The notes under the pieces were generated by a model that worked only from the letters and a program-made list of their open reading frames with translations, was not told the DNA's origin and searched no databases. The position numbers were made by a program, and so were the translations under genes. This document shows positions 1 through 8,466 of a DNA stretch of 64,000 nucleotides, piece after piece (within the stretch, counting starts at the first letter, position 1; the number at the start of each line of letters is the position of its first letter). The stretch is from Oceanomicrobium pacificus (GTDB lineage: Bacteria; Pseudomonadota; Alphaproteobacteria; Rhodobacterales; Rhodobacteraceae), in the NCBI RefSeq assembly GCF_009833495.1, contig NZ_WUWG01000006.1, positions 124,001 through 188,000 of the forward strand. The letters run 5' to 3'.

Positions 1-293
1 GCGGCCAATCCGATCGCGGGCGCGGTGTTTCGCCCGACAGGCTCCAGAATGATTGTCGCCGTCAGCCCCATATCCTGCATCTGCTGGGCGACGAAGAACC
101 GGTGATCCTCCCCCGCGATGACGACCGGTGCGGCCGGATCGAGCCCGTCGAGCCGCCGCAGCGTGGCCTGCAACATCGTGTCCGCCCCGTCGAGTGCGAG
201 GAACTGTTTCGGATGCCCTGCGCGGGACAGGGGCCAGAGCCGTGTGCCCGCGCCACCCGACAGAAGAACGGGGACGAAACTGTGAGTCTTCAT
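1..293 (-). CDS. manC: Mannose-1-phosphate guanylyltransferase, N-terminal part (cut by window edge)
   Basis: Predicted to make GDP-mannose from mannose 1-phosphate and GTP in the cytoplasm. The frame reading leftward from the ATG at 293 stays open to the window edge (97 codons). It shows the nucleotidyltransferase signature LLSGGAGTRLWPLSR near the N-terminus, followed by PKQFLAL and, further on, the EPVGRNTAPAIGLA segment typical of ManC/AlgA. It lies 23 bp downstream of the phosphomannomutase gene on the same strand, so the two consecutive steps of GDP-mannose synthesis are probably co-transcribed. Only about a fifth of the protein is visible, so whether it is a bifunctional AlgA-type enzyme with a C-terminal isomerase domain cannot be judged. 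Confidence 0.9.
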   Translation of the reverse strand, partial: MKTHSFVPVLLSGGAGTRLWPLSRAGHPKQFLALDGADTMLQATLRRLDGLDPAAPVVIAGEDHRFFVAQQMQDMGLTATIILEPVGRNTAPAIGLA

Positions 294-316
294 CAGGATG
301 GTGCCTCGGCTTCGGT

Positions 317-1690
317 TCAGGTGCTGCCGGCGGTCAGAAGCGCCGAAATCTCTGCCAGTTTTGCCTCAACCAGCGCCGGGTTTCCACGGCTTTCGATATT
401 CAGCCGCACCACCGGTTCGGTGTTGGAGGAGCGCAGCGAGAAGCGCCAGTCCGCGAAGCTGAGGCCGATCCCGTCTGTCCGGTCGTCGTCGAGCGCGTCG
501 GCGGCATAGGCGTCGAGCACGCGGGCGATGGCGGCCTTTGGGTCGTCGAGCCGGAAATTCACCTCGCCCGAGGAGGGGAACCGGGTGATCCGGTCGGCCA
601 CCAGCGCCGACAGGGGCTTGCCGGTCCGCGACATGAGTTCGAGCACAAGAAGCCACGGGATCATCCCACTGTCGCAATACATGAAATCGCGGAAATAGTG
701 ATGCGCCGACATCTCCCCGCCATAGACGGCATTTTCCGCCCGCATCAGGGCCTTCATGAAAGCATGGCCGGTGCGGCTCTGGACAGCGCGGCCGCCGGCA
801 GAGGCAACGATATCCTGCGTGTTCCAGATGATCCGCGGGTCATGGATGATGGTCTGGCCGGGCTGCTGGGCCAGAAAGGCCTCCGCCAGCAGACCCACGA
901 TATATTCGCCCGGCACGAAGGCGCCGGTCTCGTCAAAGAAGAAGCAGCGGTCGAAATCCCCGTCCCATGCAATGCCGAGGTCAGCGCCTTCCGCGATCAC
1001 GCGGTCGCGTGTTGGGGGCTGGTTCTCGGGCAGGAGCGGGTTCGGAATGCCGTTCGGGAAACTGCTGTCGGGCCTATGGTGCATGCGGATGAACCGGGTC
1101 GGCGCCCCGGCGGCGGCGAGCCCGCTTGCAATTGCATCGAAGGTCGGCCCTGCCGTGCCGTTGCCCGCATTGACCAGAATTTTGAGCGGGGCAAGTGCCG
1201 GCGCATCGACGAACCCCAGCAGATGGGCGACATAGGCGTCGCGCGGGTTCGCCTCCTCCAGCTTGCCGCGGCGCGCAACCGGCCCGAAATCGTCGGCGCT
1301 GGCGCGGGCGCGGATCTCGGCCATACCGTTTTCTTCGGAGATCGGCGTGCTGCCGCGCGCCACCATCTTGATCCCGTTATAGTCGATGGGATTATGCGAG
1401 GCCGTCACTTCCAGCCCGCCGCCCGCGCCCAGATGGGTGGTGGCGAAATAGACCTCCTCGGTGCCGCAAAGGCCGATATCGACCACGTCCGACCCGCCGT
1501 CGCGCAACCCTTCGATCAGGGCAGCGGCAAGCGTGGCGCTGCTGTCGCGCGTGTCCCGCCCGACGACGGATATGCCCGGTTTCATCACCTCCGCAAAGGC
1601 GCGGCCGATCCGGCGCACGATGTCCGCATCGAGATTGTCCCCCAGCTTTCCGCGCACGTCATAGGCCTTGAAACAGGTCAGCTCTTGCAT
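317..1690 (-). CDS. manB: Phosphomannomutase (ManB/CpsG type)
   Basis: Interconverts mannose 6-phosphate and mannose 1-phosphate, feeding GDP-mannose for polysaccharide synthesis. At 457 residues it has the usual length of the alpha-D-phosphohexomutase family. All four family signatures are visible: the phosphoserine loop TASHNP (96-101), the Mg-binding DGDFDR (243-248), the sugar-specificity loop GEMSAHHYF (325-333), and the phosphate-binding RSSNTEP (420-426). The GEMSAHH form is that of phosphomannomutase/phosphoglucomutase members rather than GlmM. It precedes manC on the same strand with a 23 bp gap. A bifunctional PMM/PGM activity cannot be excluded from sequence. Confidence 0.93.
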   Translation of the reverse strand: MQELTCFKAYDVRGKLGDNLDADIVRRIGRAFAEVMKPGISVVGRDTRDSSATLAAALIEGLRDGGSDVVDIGLCGTEEVYFATTHLGAGGGLEVTASHNPIDYNGIKMVARGSTPISEENGMAEIRARASADDFGPVARRGKLEEANPRDAYVAHLLGFVDAPALAPLKILVNAGNGTAGPTFDAIASGLAAAGAPTRFIRMHHRPDSSFPNGIPNPLLPENQPPTRDRVIAEGADLGIAWDGDFDRCFFFDETGAFVPGEYIVGLLAEAFLAQQPGQTIIHDPRIIWNTQDIVASAGGRAVQSRTGHAFMKALMRAENAVYGGEMSAHHYFRDFMYCDSGMIPWLLVLELMSRTGKPLSALVADRITRFPSSGEVNFRLDDPKAAIARVLDAYAADALDDDRTDGIGLSFADWRFSLRSSNTEPVVRLNIESRGNPALVEAKLAEISALLTAGST

Positions 1691-1961
1691 CGAAAACCCC
1701 TTGCGGATGGTGGCCGGGCCGGTCGGCGCGACGTGGACAAGTTTCGGGAAACTGCCGCGAACTTAAACCGCCAGTCCCTTCACCGACAACGGCAAATACA
1801 ATTTTCGGCAGCCTTGAACAGAATCAGTTTCAACCCTAAAGTTTACGTAAGCGTGTGTGGGGCCGCTTAAGTTTTCAGTTCATCCAGTTCCGTAAGGAGC
1901 GCGCCTTGCATGTGCCCGTCCTGCTTCAGGACGTGACGAGTGCTCGCATGTGGGGGTCGAG

Positions 1962-2135
1962 ATGAGTAGTTTGTATTCAGAAGATTGGAATGGGGCCTAC
2001 GGGGCGCGCCACAGGGCCGAACCGGGTGTCATTCTGGCTTGGGTCGTCGTGGCGGCTGCAGCCGTCGTGGCGACCTATGTTGTCAGCCAGTTCGATCTGT
2101 CCGGCGGGTTCTCGCTGGCGGGTCTGATCGGCTGA
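1962..2135 (+). CDS. Small single-pass membrane protein of unknown function
   Basis: A 57-residue protein from the ATG at 1962, preceded by a GGGGG-rich ribosome-binding stretch at 1952-1956; a GTG at 1950 is in frame but has no better site. The N-terminal 25 residues are polar, then VILAWVVVAAAAVVATYVV forms one clear membrane helix, followed by a short Gly/Ser-rich tail. No family recognised. It stands alone between manB (divergent) and msrB (convergent), with a GC-rich hairpin just after its stop. Confidence 0.6.
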   Translation: MSSLYSEDWNGAYGARHRAEPGVILAWVVVAAAAVVATYVVSQFDLSGGFSLAGLIG

Positions 2136-2143
2136 CGCACCTT

Positions 2144-2173
2144 GCGCCTGCCTGATGGGGGTCGGGCAGGCGC
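2144..2173. terminator. GC-rich hairpin between converging genes
   Basis: GCGCCTGCC (2144-2152) pairs perfectly with GGCAGGCGC (2165-2173) across a 12-nt loop. It lies 9 bp after the stop of the small membrane protein and 34 bp beyond the msrB stop on the other strand, so it could end both transcripts. There is no clear T-run on either side, so intrinsic termination is uncertain. Confidence 0.4.
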
Positions 2174-2206
2174 GAGTGTCGCTTCAGGGAAAATTCGAAA
2201 CGGCCG

Positions 2207-2698
2207 TCAGGCGGGCGTGAATGTCAGCGCCACGCCGTTGATGCAGTGCCGCTTGCCGGTCGGCTGCGGCCCGTCATCGAACACATGGCCCAGATGCCCG
2301 CCGCAGCGGCGGCAATGGCATTCCGTGCGCACCACAAGGAGCTTGCGGTCGGGCCGCGTCCCGATGGCATTGTCGAGCGGCGCATAGAAGCTCGGCCAGC
2401 CGGTGCCACTGTCATATTTCGTGCGGCTCGGATAGAGCGGCAGGCCGCAGCCGGCGCAATCGTATGTGCCGGCGCGGGCCTCGTTCAGGAGCGGGCTGGT
2501 GAAGGGGCGCTCGGTCTTCTCGCGTCGCAGCACGTTGAACTGGGCCTTGGTGAGCCGTGCGCGCCATTCCTCCTCGGACAGGCTGATCTCGAAATTGCCG
2601 GTATTGGCGGCCTCGGTCCTGCCGGTGCGGAGGACGGGCAAGAGGGCCGCGGTTCCAAAAAGCGCGCCGGCGCGCAGAAACTGGCGTCTGGTGGTCAT
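2207..2698 (-). CDS. msrB: Peptide-methionine (R)-S-oxide reductase with Tat signal
   Basis: Reduces methionine-R-sulfoxide in oxidised proteins. The 163-residue protein starts at 2698, where AAGGAAAG lies about 8 nt upstream. Residues 1-31 form a twin-arginine signal (TTRRQFLRAG, then a hydrophobic stretch ending TEAA), implying export of the folded, zinc-loaded enzyme to the periplasm. Zinc ligands are C81/C84 and C129/C132; HLGHVFDDGP follows, and the catalytic cysteine is C152 in RHCINGVAL. An extra cysteine, C127, lies two residues before the second zinc pair. Most bacterial MsrB proteins are cytoplasmic, so the Tat leader is the notable feature. The next genes leftward on the same strand order are unrelated. 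Confidence 0.93.
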   Translation of the reverse strand: MTTRRQFLRAGALFGTAALLPVLRTGRTEAANTGNFEISLSEEEWRARLTKAQFNVLRREKTERPFTSPLLNEARAGTYDCAGCGLPLYPSRTKYDSGTGWPSFYAPLDNAIGTRPDRKLLVVRTECHCRRCGGHLGHVFDDGPQPTGKRHCINGVALTFTPA

Positions 2699-2813
2699 GT
2701 GCGATCTTTCCTTCAGGTCTTTGACCTTATGTAGCCGCACGTCCGGCACAGTGCACCTGACGCTGTGTCACAAACCGGTCACTCCCTGAAACAGTCGGCC
2801 ATGCGGGCAATCG

Positions 2814-3689
2814 TCAGCGCCGCCCGTAATAGAGCCCGACCACATGTTCGGCTTCGGCATAAAAGAGCCAGCGGGCGGCCATGGTGCCCAGCAGATGCGC
2901 CAGCACGAAGAGCAGGGCCAGTGCATGGCCGGTGGGCAGGACCAGCATCCCGAGGCCCGGCACAAGGCCGATACCGAGGATCGCGATCAGGCGCAGCGCG
3001 CGCGACCGGCGCCGCGCGACCCTGTAGGCCATTTCATCCAGCAGGTAATTCGTGCCGGTTTGCGGCGGCTCCAGCGGCCGCACCACCCCGCGATCGCCAA
3101 GCCCGGTGGCCGTGCCGAGCGACGTGCCCGCCCGCGCGAACGCTCCGTCACCGCGCCACCAGGCCAGGATCTGCAGCCCTGTGAGGAGCAGCAGCAGCGG
3201 TCCGGCCATCCGTACCTGACCGGCGAGCAGTGCGCCGCCGCCCAGCGCATAGCCGAGAAACAGGAGCGGCACGAAGGCCGAGTGCCAGCGCGGCACGCCT
3301 TTCATCTGCGCATAGATCATCGCGGTGCAATAGACGGTGGCGAGCGCAAGGCCGCCGCAGACCAGCCCCAGCGGGCGGAACCGCATGTCGAACCAGACCC
3401 AGAGGAGCGTGTAGAGCGCGAACATGGTCAGCGTGACGACGGCCAGCACACCTTCTCGGCTCAGCCAGGAAGACCGCCATTGCGTCAGCGCCTTCATAAA
3501 CCGTTGCGGATTGCCGAGGTGGAAGAGCGACGACAGGAGCCCCGCCGTCGCCAGCCCCATAGCGATGGTCGCAAAGGTCAGCGCGACCCAGCCGGTGGCG
3601 TCAGGCAGGCCGAGACCGAGCCAGAATATGAGGCCGAAACCGAGACCGGAGAGCGTGGTGAAGGCGATAAGGGACGGGGCGGGATGCAT
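2814..3689 (-). CDS. soeC: Membrane anchor subunit of soeABC-type molybdoenzyme (DmsC family)
   Basis: A 291-residue polytopic protein of the DmsC/NrfD-like anchor class, expected to sit in the cytoplasmic membrane and pass electrons to the quinone pool. Start chosen at 3689 because the ATG lies 1 bp past the soeB stop and opens with MHPAPSLIAFTTLSGLGFG, the usual start of this family. About eight hydrophobic segments are visible through the whole length. It is the last gene of the soeA-soeB-soeC operon. The same architecture is used by DMSO reductase and related enzymes; assignment to the sulfite dehydrogenase rests on the A subunit lacking an export signal and on known Roseobacter gene sets. 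Confidence 0.75.
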   Translation of the reverse strand: MHPAPSLIAFTTLSGLGFGLIFWLGLGLPDATGWVALTFATIAMGLATAGLLSSLFHLGNPQRFMKALTQWRSSWLSREGVLAVVTLTMFALYTLLWVWFDMRFRPLGLVCGGLALATVYCTAMIYAQMKGVPRWHSAFVPLLFLGYALGGGALLAGQVRMAGPLLLLLTGLQILAWWRGDGAFARAGTSLGTATGLGDRGVVRPLEPPQTGTNYLLDEMAYRVARRRSRALRLIAILGIGLVPGLGMLVLPTGHALALLFVLAHLLGTMAARWLFYAEAEHVVGLYYGRR

Positions 3690-3690
3690 G

Positions 3691-4437
3691 TCAGAGCTTC
3701 TCCAGCGTGCGGTCGAGCCAGCCGAGGAACCCGCCCGGCTGCGCCTCCACGGGGGCCAGCAGGGGCCCGAGCACATCCATTTCGGGCAGCGCGTCGCGGT
3801 CGCGTGGCGGCAGATACTTGTTCACGGGCCGGGTGCCCTGTTCGGGCATCAGGTCCATGCCGCCGCGCGCCTCGACCAGCTGGAAGACGCTGCTTTCAGG
3901 GTCCGACAGGTCGCCAAAATGGCGCGCGCCCGCGGGGCAGGTCCGCACGCAGGAGGGCACCCGGTCTTCCTCGGGCAGCGTGTCGTTGTAGATCCGGTCC
4001 ACGCAGAGCGTGCATTTCTTCATCACGCCCGCCGCACGGTCCATTTCCCGCGCGCCGTAGGGGCAGGCCCAGGCGCACAAGCCGCAGCCGATACAGTCGC
4101 TTTCATTGACGAGCACGATCCCGTCCTCGACCCGTTTGTAGCTCGCGCCCGTGGGGCAGACGGTCACGCAGGGCGCGTCCGAGCAGTGGAGGCAGGATTT
4201 CGGGAAATGCACGACCATGGCGGGGGCATCCGCGGGCGTGACCTCGTAGCTGTGGACGCGGTTCAGGAAGGTGCCCGAAGGCGCCGCGCCATAGGCATCC
4301 TGATCGGAGAGCGGTGCGCCATAGGCGCCGGTGTTCCATTCCTTGCAGGCGACCACGCAGGCATGGCAGCCGACGCAGGTGTCGAGGTCGATGACAAGGC
4401 CGAGCGACCGGTCGGTGCTGTCGGGCAGGGTCGTCAT
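3691..4437 (-). CDS. soeB: 4Fe-4S ferredoxin-type electron transfer subunit of soeABC-type enzyme
   Basis: A 248-residue DmsB-like iron-sulfur protein carrying electrons between the molybdenum subunit and the membrane anchor. Cysteine groups typical of four 4Fe-4S clusters are visible: CVGCHACVVACKEWN near the N-terminus, CLHCSDAPCVTVCPTGA, CIGCGLCAWACPYGA and CTLC, with a further C..C pair at PSCVRTCPAGA. The ATG at 4437 overlaps the soeA stop as ATGA and AAGGAG lies just upstream inside soeA, so it is translationally coupled; an in-frame GTG at 4443 is less likely. Confidence 0.8.
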   Translation of the reverse strand: MTTLPDSTDRSLGLVIDLDTCVGCHACVVACKEWNTGAYGAPLSDQDAYGAAPSGTFLNRVHSYEVTPADAPAMVVHFPKSCLHCSDAPCVTVCPTGASYKRVEDGIVLVNESDCIGCGLCAWACPYGAREMDRAAGVMKKCTLCVDRIYNDTLPEEDRVPSCVRTCPAGARHFGDLSDPESSVFQLVEARGGMDLMPEQGTRPVNKYLPPRDRDALPEMDVLGPLLAPVEAQPGGFLGWLDRTLEKL

Positions 4438-7271
4438 GTCCACTCCTTGCCATAGGCAATGTCTTTGGGCGCCGGATCGACGGGCGAGGCCTGCGCCGCG
4501 GCAGCCGGGCGACTGCGGCCGTCGGCAGGCGGCTCTGCGCGGGCGATCCGCACCCGCAGGTCATACCATGCCGCCTGTCCGGTGATCGGGTCGGAATTGG
4601 ACCAGCGCAACCCGTCGCCCTTCGGCGGCAGTAATTCATGGATCAGGTGGTTGAGGAGGAACCCGCGCGTCGCTTCCGGCGCGTCCTTGTCGAGCGCCCA
4701 GGCTCCGGGCCGCTTGCCGATCGCGTTCCACGTCCAGACGGTGCGCGGGTTCTGCGCTTCCATCAGCGCGACCGGCACGGTGATTTCCCCATGGTGGGAG
4801 GTCAGCACGGCCCAGTCGCCTTCGGCAAACCCGTGCTCGCGCCAGATATCGCCTGACACAAACAGCGGGTTCTGGCCATGGATCTGCCGCAGCCATGCAT
4901 TTTGCGAGCCCCAGCTGTGATACATGGCGGCCGGACGCTGGGTGACCGCGTGAAGCGGGAAGGCATCCTCGTCGATGCGGCTGCCCTCGCCGGGCGGATA
5001 CCAGCTTGGAAACGGCGTGAAACAGTCGCCGATCTGCTGGCGCAGATGGTCGGGCGGCTGGTTTCGCCCGTGGCCTTCGGCGGCCAGCTGGAACTTGCGC
5101 AGCGGTTCCAGATAGAGGTGGAACACATAGGGCGCCGGCGCGTCGATGATCCCGAGATCGACCGCCCAGTCCTGATAGGCGCGGTTCCACGGCTTGAAGA
5201 AGGCGGCCTCTTCGGGGATGTGATGCATCCAGAAGCCGCCATTCTCGATATAGCGGTCGATCTGGTCGGGATTGGGCGCGCCGCGGCCGATGCCCGTGCC
5301 ATCCGCGCCGCGGAAGCCGGCCAGCGGGCCGATGCCCGGGCGGCGCTGGTGGTTGGTGATATAGTCGGCATAGTCCGCATAAAGCGGCGCGCCGTCCCCG
5401 TCGACGAAGCCCGGCAGGCCAAGCTTCGCGGCAAGCTGGATCAGCACCGTCTGAAAGCCGCGCACGTCGCGGTCCGGCTCGACCACCGGCCAGCGGATGC
5501 TGTCGGCGGCCGCATCCGGCTCGCAGATCGGCCGGTCGAGAAGCGAGATGCAATCGTGCCGCTCCAGATAGGTCGTGTCGGGCAGGATCAGGTCGGCATA
5601 GGCGACCATCTCGGACGAATAGCTGTCCGCATAGATGATATGCGGGATCTTGTAGCTGCCATCCTCGCGCGTGTCGGTGAGCATATCGGCCACGCCGGAA
5701 GTGTTCATTGACGAGTTCCACGCCATGTTGGCCATGTACATGAAGAGCGTGTCGATCTCGTACGGGTCGCCGGCATGGGCGTTGGAAATCACCATATGCA
5801 TCAGCCCGTGGGCTGACAGGGGGTTGTCCCAGGTGAAAGCCTTGTCGATCCGCTTGGCGCGACCCTCGGCGCAGATCTGCAGGTCTTCCGGCCCGCGCGG
5901 AAAACCCAGATGCGGCCCGTTGAGCGGCCCGCCCGGCTGGGTGGCGCTGTGCGGGGTGGGGTGCAGATCGACGGGCTTGGGATAGGGCGGCTTGAACCGG
6001 TAGCCGCCGGGCACCTCGAGCGAGCCGAGCAGGATCTGCAGCACGTGGATCGCGCGGCAGGTCTGGAACCCGTTGGAATGGGCCGAGATGCCGCGCATCG
6101 CATGGAAGGTCACCGGACGGCCGGTCATCGTCTCGTGCCGCACGCCACGGAAATCGGTCCACGGAATGTCGAGGGTGATTTCCTCCTCGAAGGCCACGCG
6201 CGCCAGTTCGGCGGCAATGGCGCGGATGCGTTCGGCCGGGATGCCGCAGGCTTCCGCAACGGCGTCCGGTGCGTTCCTGGCGTCCAGATACTGGTCGGCC
6301 ATCAGCTCAAAGACGGGTCGCGCGCGGCGGCCGTCCACCTCGACCGCGCCGTGGAGCGCGGGCTTCACGCCGGGCGCGTCGAACGGTTTCGCGGTCCCCG
6401 TGGTGCGGTCCCAGACCAGTGCCTTGCCGTCTGCGCCGCGCAGGAACAGCCCATGCCGGTCGGTGCCCGGCGCGTCCTCCACCAGAAAGGGGGCGTCCGT
6501 ATAGCGGATCAGATAGTCCAGATCGACGCGGCCGGCCTTCAGGAGTTCATGGATGAGCGCCAGCACGAAGAGCCCGTCCGTGCCCGGCGTGATGCCGACC
6601 CAATGATCGGCCACGGCATTGTAGCCGGTGCGCACCGGATTGACGCCGATCACCCGCGCGCCGCGGGCCTTCAGTTTGCCCAGTCCCGCCTTGATCGGGT
6701 TGCTGTCATGATCTTCGGCCACGCCGAAAATCATCAGGAGCTTGGTGCGGTCCCAGTCGGGCGAGCCAAACTCCCAGAAGGCGCCGCCCATCGTGTAGAT
6801 GCCTGCTGCGGCCATGTTGACCGAGCAGAAACCGCCATGGGCGGCATAGTTCGGTGTGCCGAATTGCTGCGCCCACCAGGAGGTAAGCGACTGGCTCTGA
6901 TCACGGCCGGTGAAGAAGGCGAGCTTTTCTGGGGCGGTCTCCCGGATCGGGGCGAGCCAGCCGGTGGCGATCTCGAACGCCTCGTCCCAGCTGATCGTCT
7001 CGAATTCGCCGGAGCCGCGCGGCCCGACACGTTTCATCGGGGCCGACAGGCGCGCGGGGGACACATGCTGCATGATGCCGGCCGAGCCCTTGGCGCAGAG
7101 CACGCCGCGGTTGACCGGATGGTCGCGATTGCCCTCGATATATTTGACCTTGCCGTCCTTCAGGTGGACGTTGATGCCACAGCGGCAGGCGCACATGTAG
7201 CAGGTGGTCTGCCGCATCTCGTCCCCGATCGGTTCCGACAGGGCGAGTTCGGGGCGCGGTGTCGATGGCAT
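4434..7271 (-). CDS. soeA: Molybdopterin oxidoreductase catalytic subunit, probable sulfite dehydrogenase SoeA
   Basis: A 945-residue DMSO-reductase-family catalytic subunit binding bis-MGD and one 4Fe-4S cluster. The cluster motif is CYMCACRCGINV (about 24-35) with the fourth cysteine in GVLCAKGSAG. No Tat or Sec signal precedes it, so the enzyme faces the cytoplasm. A cytoplasmic A subunit followed by DmsB- and DmsC-like partners is the arrangement of SoeABC, the sulfite dehydrogenase known from Allochromatium and Roseobacters; DmsA and the thiosulfate/polysulfide reductases are Tat-exported. The operon's likely role is oxidation of sulfite released from organosulfonates, with electrons going to quinone. 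Alternative: an uncharacterised formate-dehydrogenase-like enzyme. Two inverted repeats lie upstream (7291-7320 and 7377-7410). Confidence 0.75.
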   Translation of the reverse strand: MPSTPRPELALSEPIGDEMRQTTCYMCACRCGINVHLKDGKVKYIEGNRDHPVNRGVLCAKGSAGIMQHVSPARLSAPMKRVGPRGSGEFETISWDEAFEIATGWLAPIRETAPEKLAFFTGRDQSQSLTSWWAQQFGTPNYAAHGGFCSVNMAAAGIYTMGGAFWEFGSPDWDRTKLLMIFGVAEDHDSNPIKAGLGKLKARGARVIGVNPVRTGYNAVADHWVGITPGTDGLFVLALIHELLKAGRVDLDYLIRYTDAPFLVEDAPGTDRHGLFLRGADGKALVWDRTTGTAKPFDAPGVKPALHGAVEVDGRRARPVFELMADQYLDARNAPDAVAEACGIPAERIRAIAAELARVAFEEEITLDIPWTDFRGVRHETMTGRPVTFHAMRGISAHSNGFQTCRAIHVLQILLGSLEVPGGYRFKPPYPKPVDLHPTPHSATQPGGPLNGPHLGFPRGPEDLQICAEGRAKRIDKAFTWDNPLSAHGLMHMVISNAHAGDPYEIDTLFMYMANMAWNSSMNTSGVADMLTDTREDGSYKIPHIIYADSYSSEMVAYADLILPDTTYLERHDCISLLDRPICEPDAAADSIRWPVVEPDRDVRGFQTVLIQLAAKLGLPGFVDGDGAPLYADYADYITNHQRRPGIGPLAGFRGADGTGIGRGAPNPDQIDRYIENGGFWMHHIPEEAAFFKPWNRAYQDWAVDLGIIDAPAPYVFHLYLEPLRKFQLAAEGHGRNQPPDHLRQQIGDCFTPFPSWYPPGEGSRIDEDAFPLHAVTQRPAAMYHSWGSQNAWLRQIHGQNPLFVSGDIWREHGFAEGDWAVLTSHHGEITVPVALMEAQNPRTVWTWNAIGKRPGAWALDKDAPEATRGFLLNHLIHELLPPKGDGLRWSNSDPITGQAAWYDLRVRIARAEPPADGRSRPAAAAQASPVDPAPKDIAYGKEWT

Positions 7272-7290
7272 GTCGAGGGATGTCCCGGCA

Positions 7291-7320
7291 GTTTCAAAGG
7301 TTCTTGTATAAGAACGAAAC
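7291..7320. promoter_or_regulatory. Double palindrome upstream of soeA, candidate operator
   Basis: The inner inverted repeat is GTTCTT-gtat-AAGAAC (7300-7315). Outer arms GTTTC (7291-7295) and GAAAC (7316-7320) add a second, asymmetrically spaced symmetry. The element starts 20 bp upstream of the soeA ATG, where a repressor could block transcription. No family is assigned to it. Confidence 0.4.
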
Positions 7321-7376
7321 CGCCGGGAATTGGCAATATGTGAAAGGCTGTTCTATTCCCGCGTCACGCAAGGGCG

Positions 7377-7410
7377 ATTGTTCCTGAAATTACCTCAACG
7401 TCGGAACAAT
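7377..7410. repeat. Inverted repeat between soeA and the SMP-30 gene
   Basis: ATTGTTCC (7377-7384) and GGAACAAT (7403-7410) are perfect complements separated by 18 nt. It lies 14 bp past the stop of the SMP-30 gene and about 105 bp upstream of soeA, so it may be a weak terminator of the former transcript or a regulator site for the latter. There is no T-run. Confidence 0.3.
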
Positions 7411-7423
7411 TTCCCGGAGGCGA

Positions 7424-8281
7424 TCAGAGGCTGACGACTGGATCTTCCAGTCCGGCCACCGCGATGGGCAGCGAGAAGACCGCGCCGGCTTCGGTCGGGC
7501 CGCGCTCGACCTCGGGCAGACCCTGCCATGCGGAGGTAACAAAAAGCGTGCGCAGATCATCGCCGCCGAAGGCCGGACAGGTGGTCTGGGCTGCCGGCAG
7601 CTTTTCGGTCCGGAGCACCTTGCCTTCGGGTGACAGGCGCATCACCTGCGATGCGCCCCAGCACGCCACCCATATCGCGCCTTCGCTGTCGACAACCGCA
7701 CCGTCGAGACCGAAATCCGCCCCGCGCTTGTCGAGCAGCGGCTGCGGCGCGCCGACCGGCCATCCGTCCGCGTCCAGCGACCAGGCATAGAGGATATTCT
7801 CTGCCGTATCGGTGAAATAAGCGGTGCCGCCATCAGGCGCGAAACAGATCGCGTTGGAAATGGTGATGCCGGGGCGCAGTTTGCGCAGCGTGCCGCGATG
7901 GTAGCGGTAGATCGCACCCGCACCCGGTTCGGCGTTGAAGCCCATTGTCCCGATCCAGAAGCCCCCGCGCCGGTCGGCCCGCCCGTCATTGGAGCGGGTG
8001 ACCGGATTGTCGGCTTCCAGATCGCAGACGGGCGTTTGCCCGCCGCTCTCCAGATCGAGCGCGAAAAGCCCGCGTTCCGAGGCGACAAGGAACCGCCCGT
8101 CATCGAGCCGCGCGGCGGCCGAACAATGGAGATCGAATTGAAAGTGCCGCGGGTCGCTGCCGTCGAACCGGCGGCTATGCAACTGCTTTTGCAGGATATC
8201 GAACCAGAAGAGCCGTCCGTCATGGACCAGCGGTCCTTCGCCCAGCCTGCACCGTTCGGGTCCGAAAATCTGCACTGTCAT
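7424..8281 (-). CDS. SMP-30/gluconolactonase (LRE) family sugar lactonase
   Basis: A 285-residue six-bladed propeller protein predicted to hydrolyse a sugar lactone. Start at 8281 follows GAGGAGG at a 6-nt distance. Family metal-ligand landmarks are seen: EGP at 15-17, ISNA in the middle of the protein (ligand Asn), and GLDGAVVD further on (ligand Asp). The C-terminal TTCPAFGGDDLRTLFVTSA is characteristic of the regucalcin-like group. No sugar dehydrogenase or sugar transporter is adjacent, so the substrate is unknown. It is transcribed toward the soe operon; the 185 bp upstream separate it from the divergent potF. Confidence 0.87.
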   Translation of the reverse strand: MTVQIFGPERCRLGEGPLVHDGRLFWFDILQKQLHSRRFDGSDPRHFQFDLHCSAAARLDDGRFLVASERGLFALDLESGGQTPVCDLEADNPVTRSNDGRADRRGGFWIGTMGFNAEPGAGAIYRYHRGTLRKLRPGITISNAICFAPDGGTAYFTDTAENILYAWSLDADGWPVGAPQPLLDKRGADFGLDGAVVDSEGAIWVACWGASQVMRLSPEGKVLRTEKLPAAQTTCPAFGGDDLRTLFVTSAWQGLPEVERGPTEAGAVFSLPIAVAGLEDPVVSL

Positions 8282-8466
8282 TCCTGCCTCCTCAATCCGT
8301 TGTGCCGATCTATGTCCGCTGGTCCGCACGTGATCAAGCATGCGGTGAAATAAAAATTTGATCAAAAACGCAGATTGAAATTGAACATCGCCCAGAATTT
8401 GGTTGAATGCGTCTGCGTCCGGCAGGACCGGACTCAGAAAAAATACGACCCGACAGGAGCCAAGGA

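Noticed and set aside
1836-1856. TTTACGTAA-like dyad upstream of manB and the small membrane protein
   Set aside because: A short AT-rich palindrome with no partner site, no adjacent regulator, and no -10/-35 context to support an operator.
128-1870. Long plus-strand frame of 580 codons opposite manB
   Set aside because: It is the antisense shadow of a high-GC gene; the minus strand has all phosphohexomutase motifs.
8350-8370. TTGATCAA near the potF upstream region as an FNR site
   Set aside because: The half-sites abut without the 4-6 bp spacer needed by FNR-type regulators.
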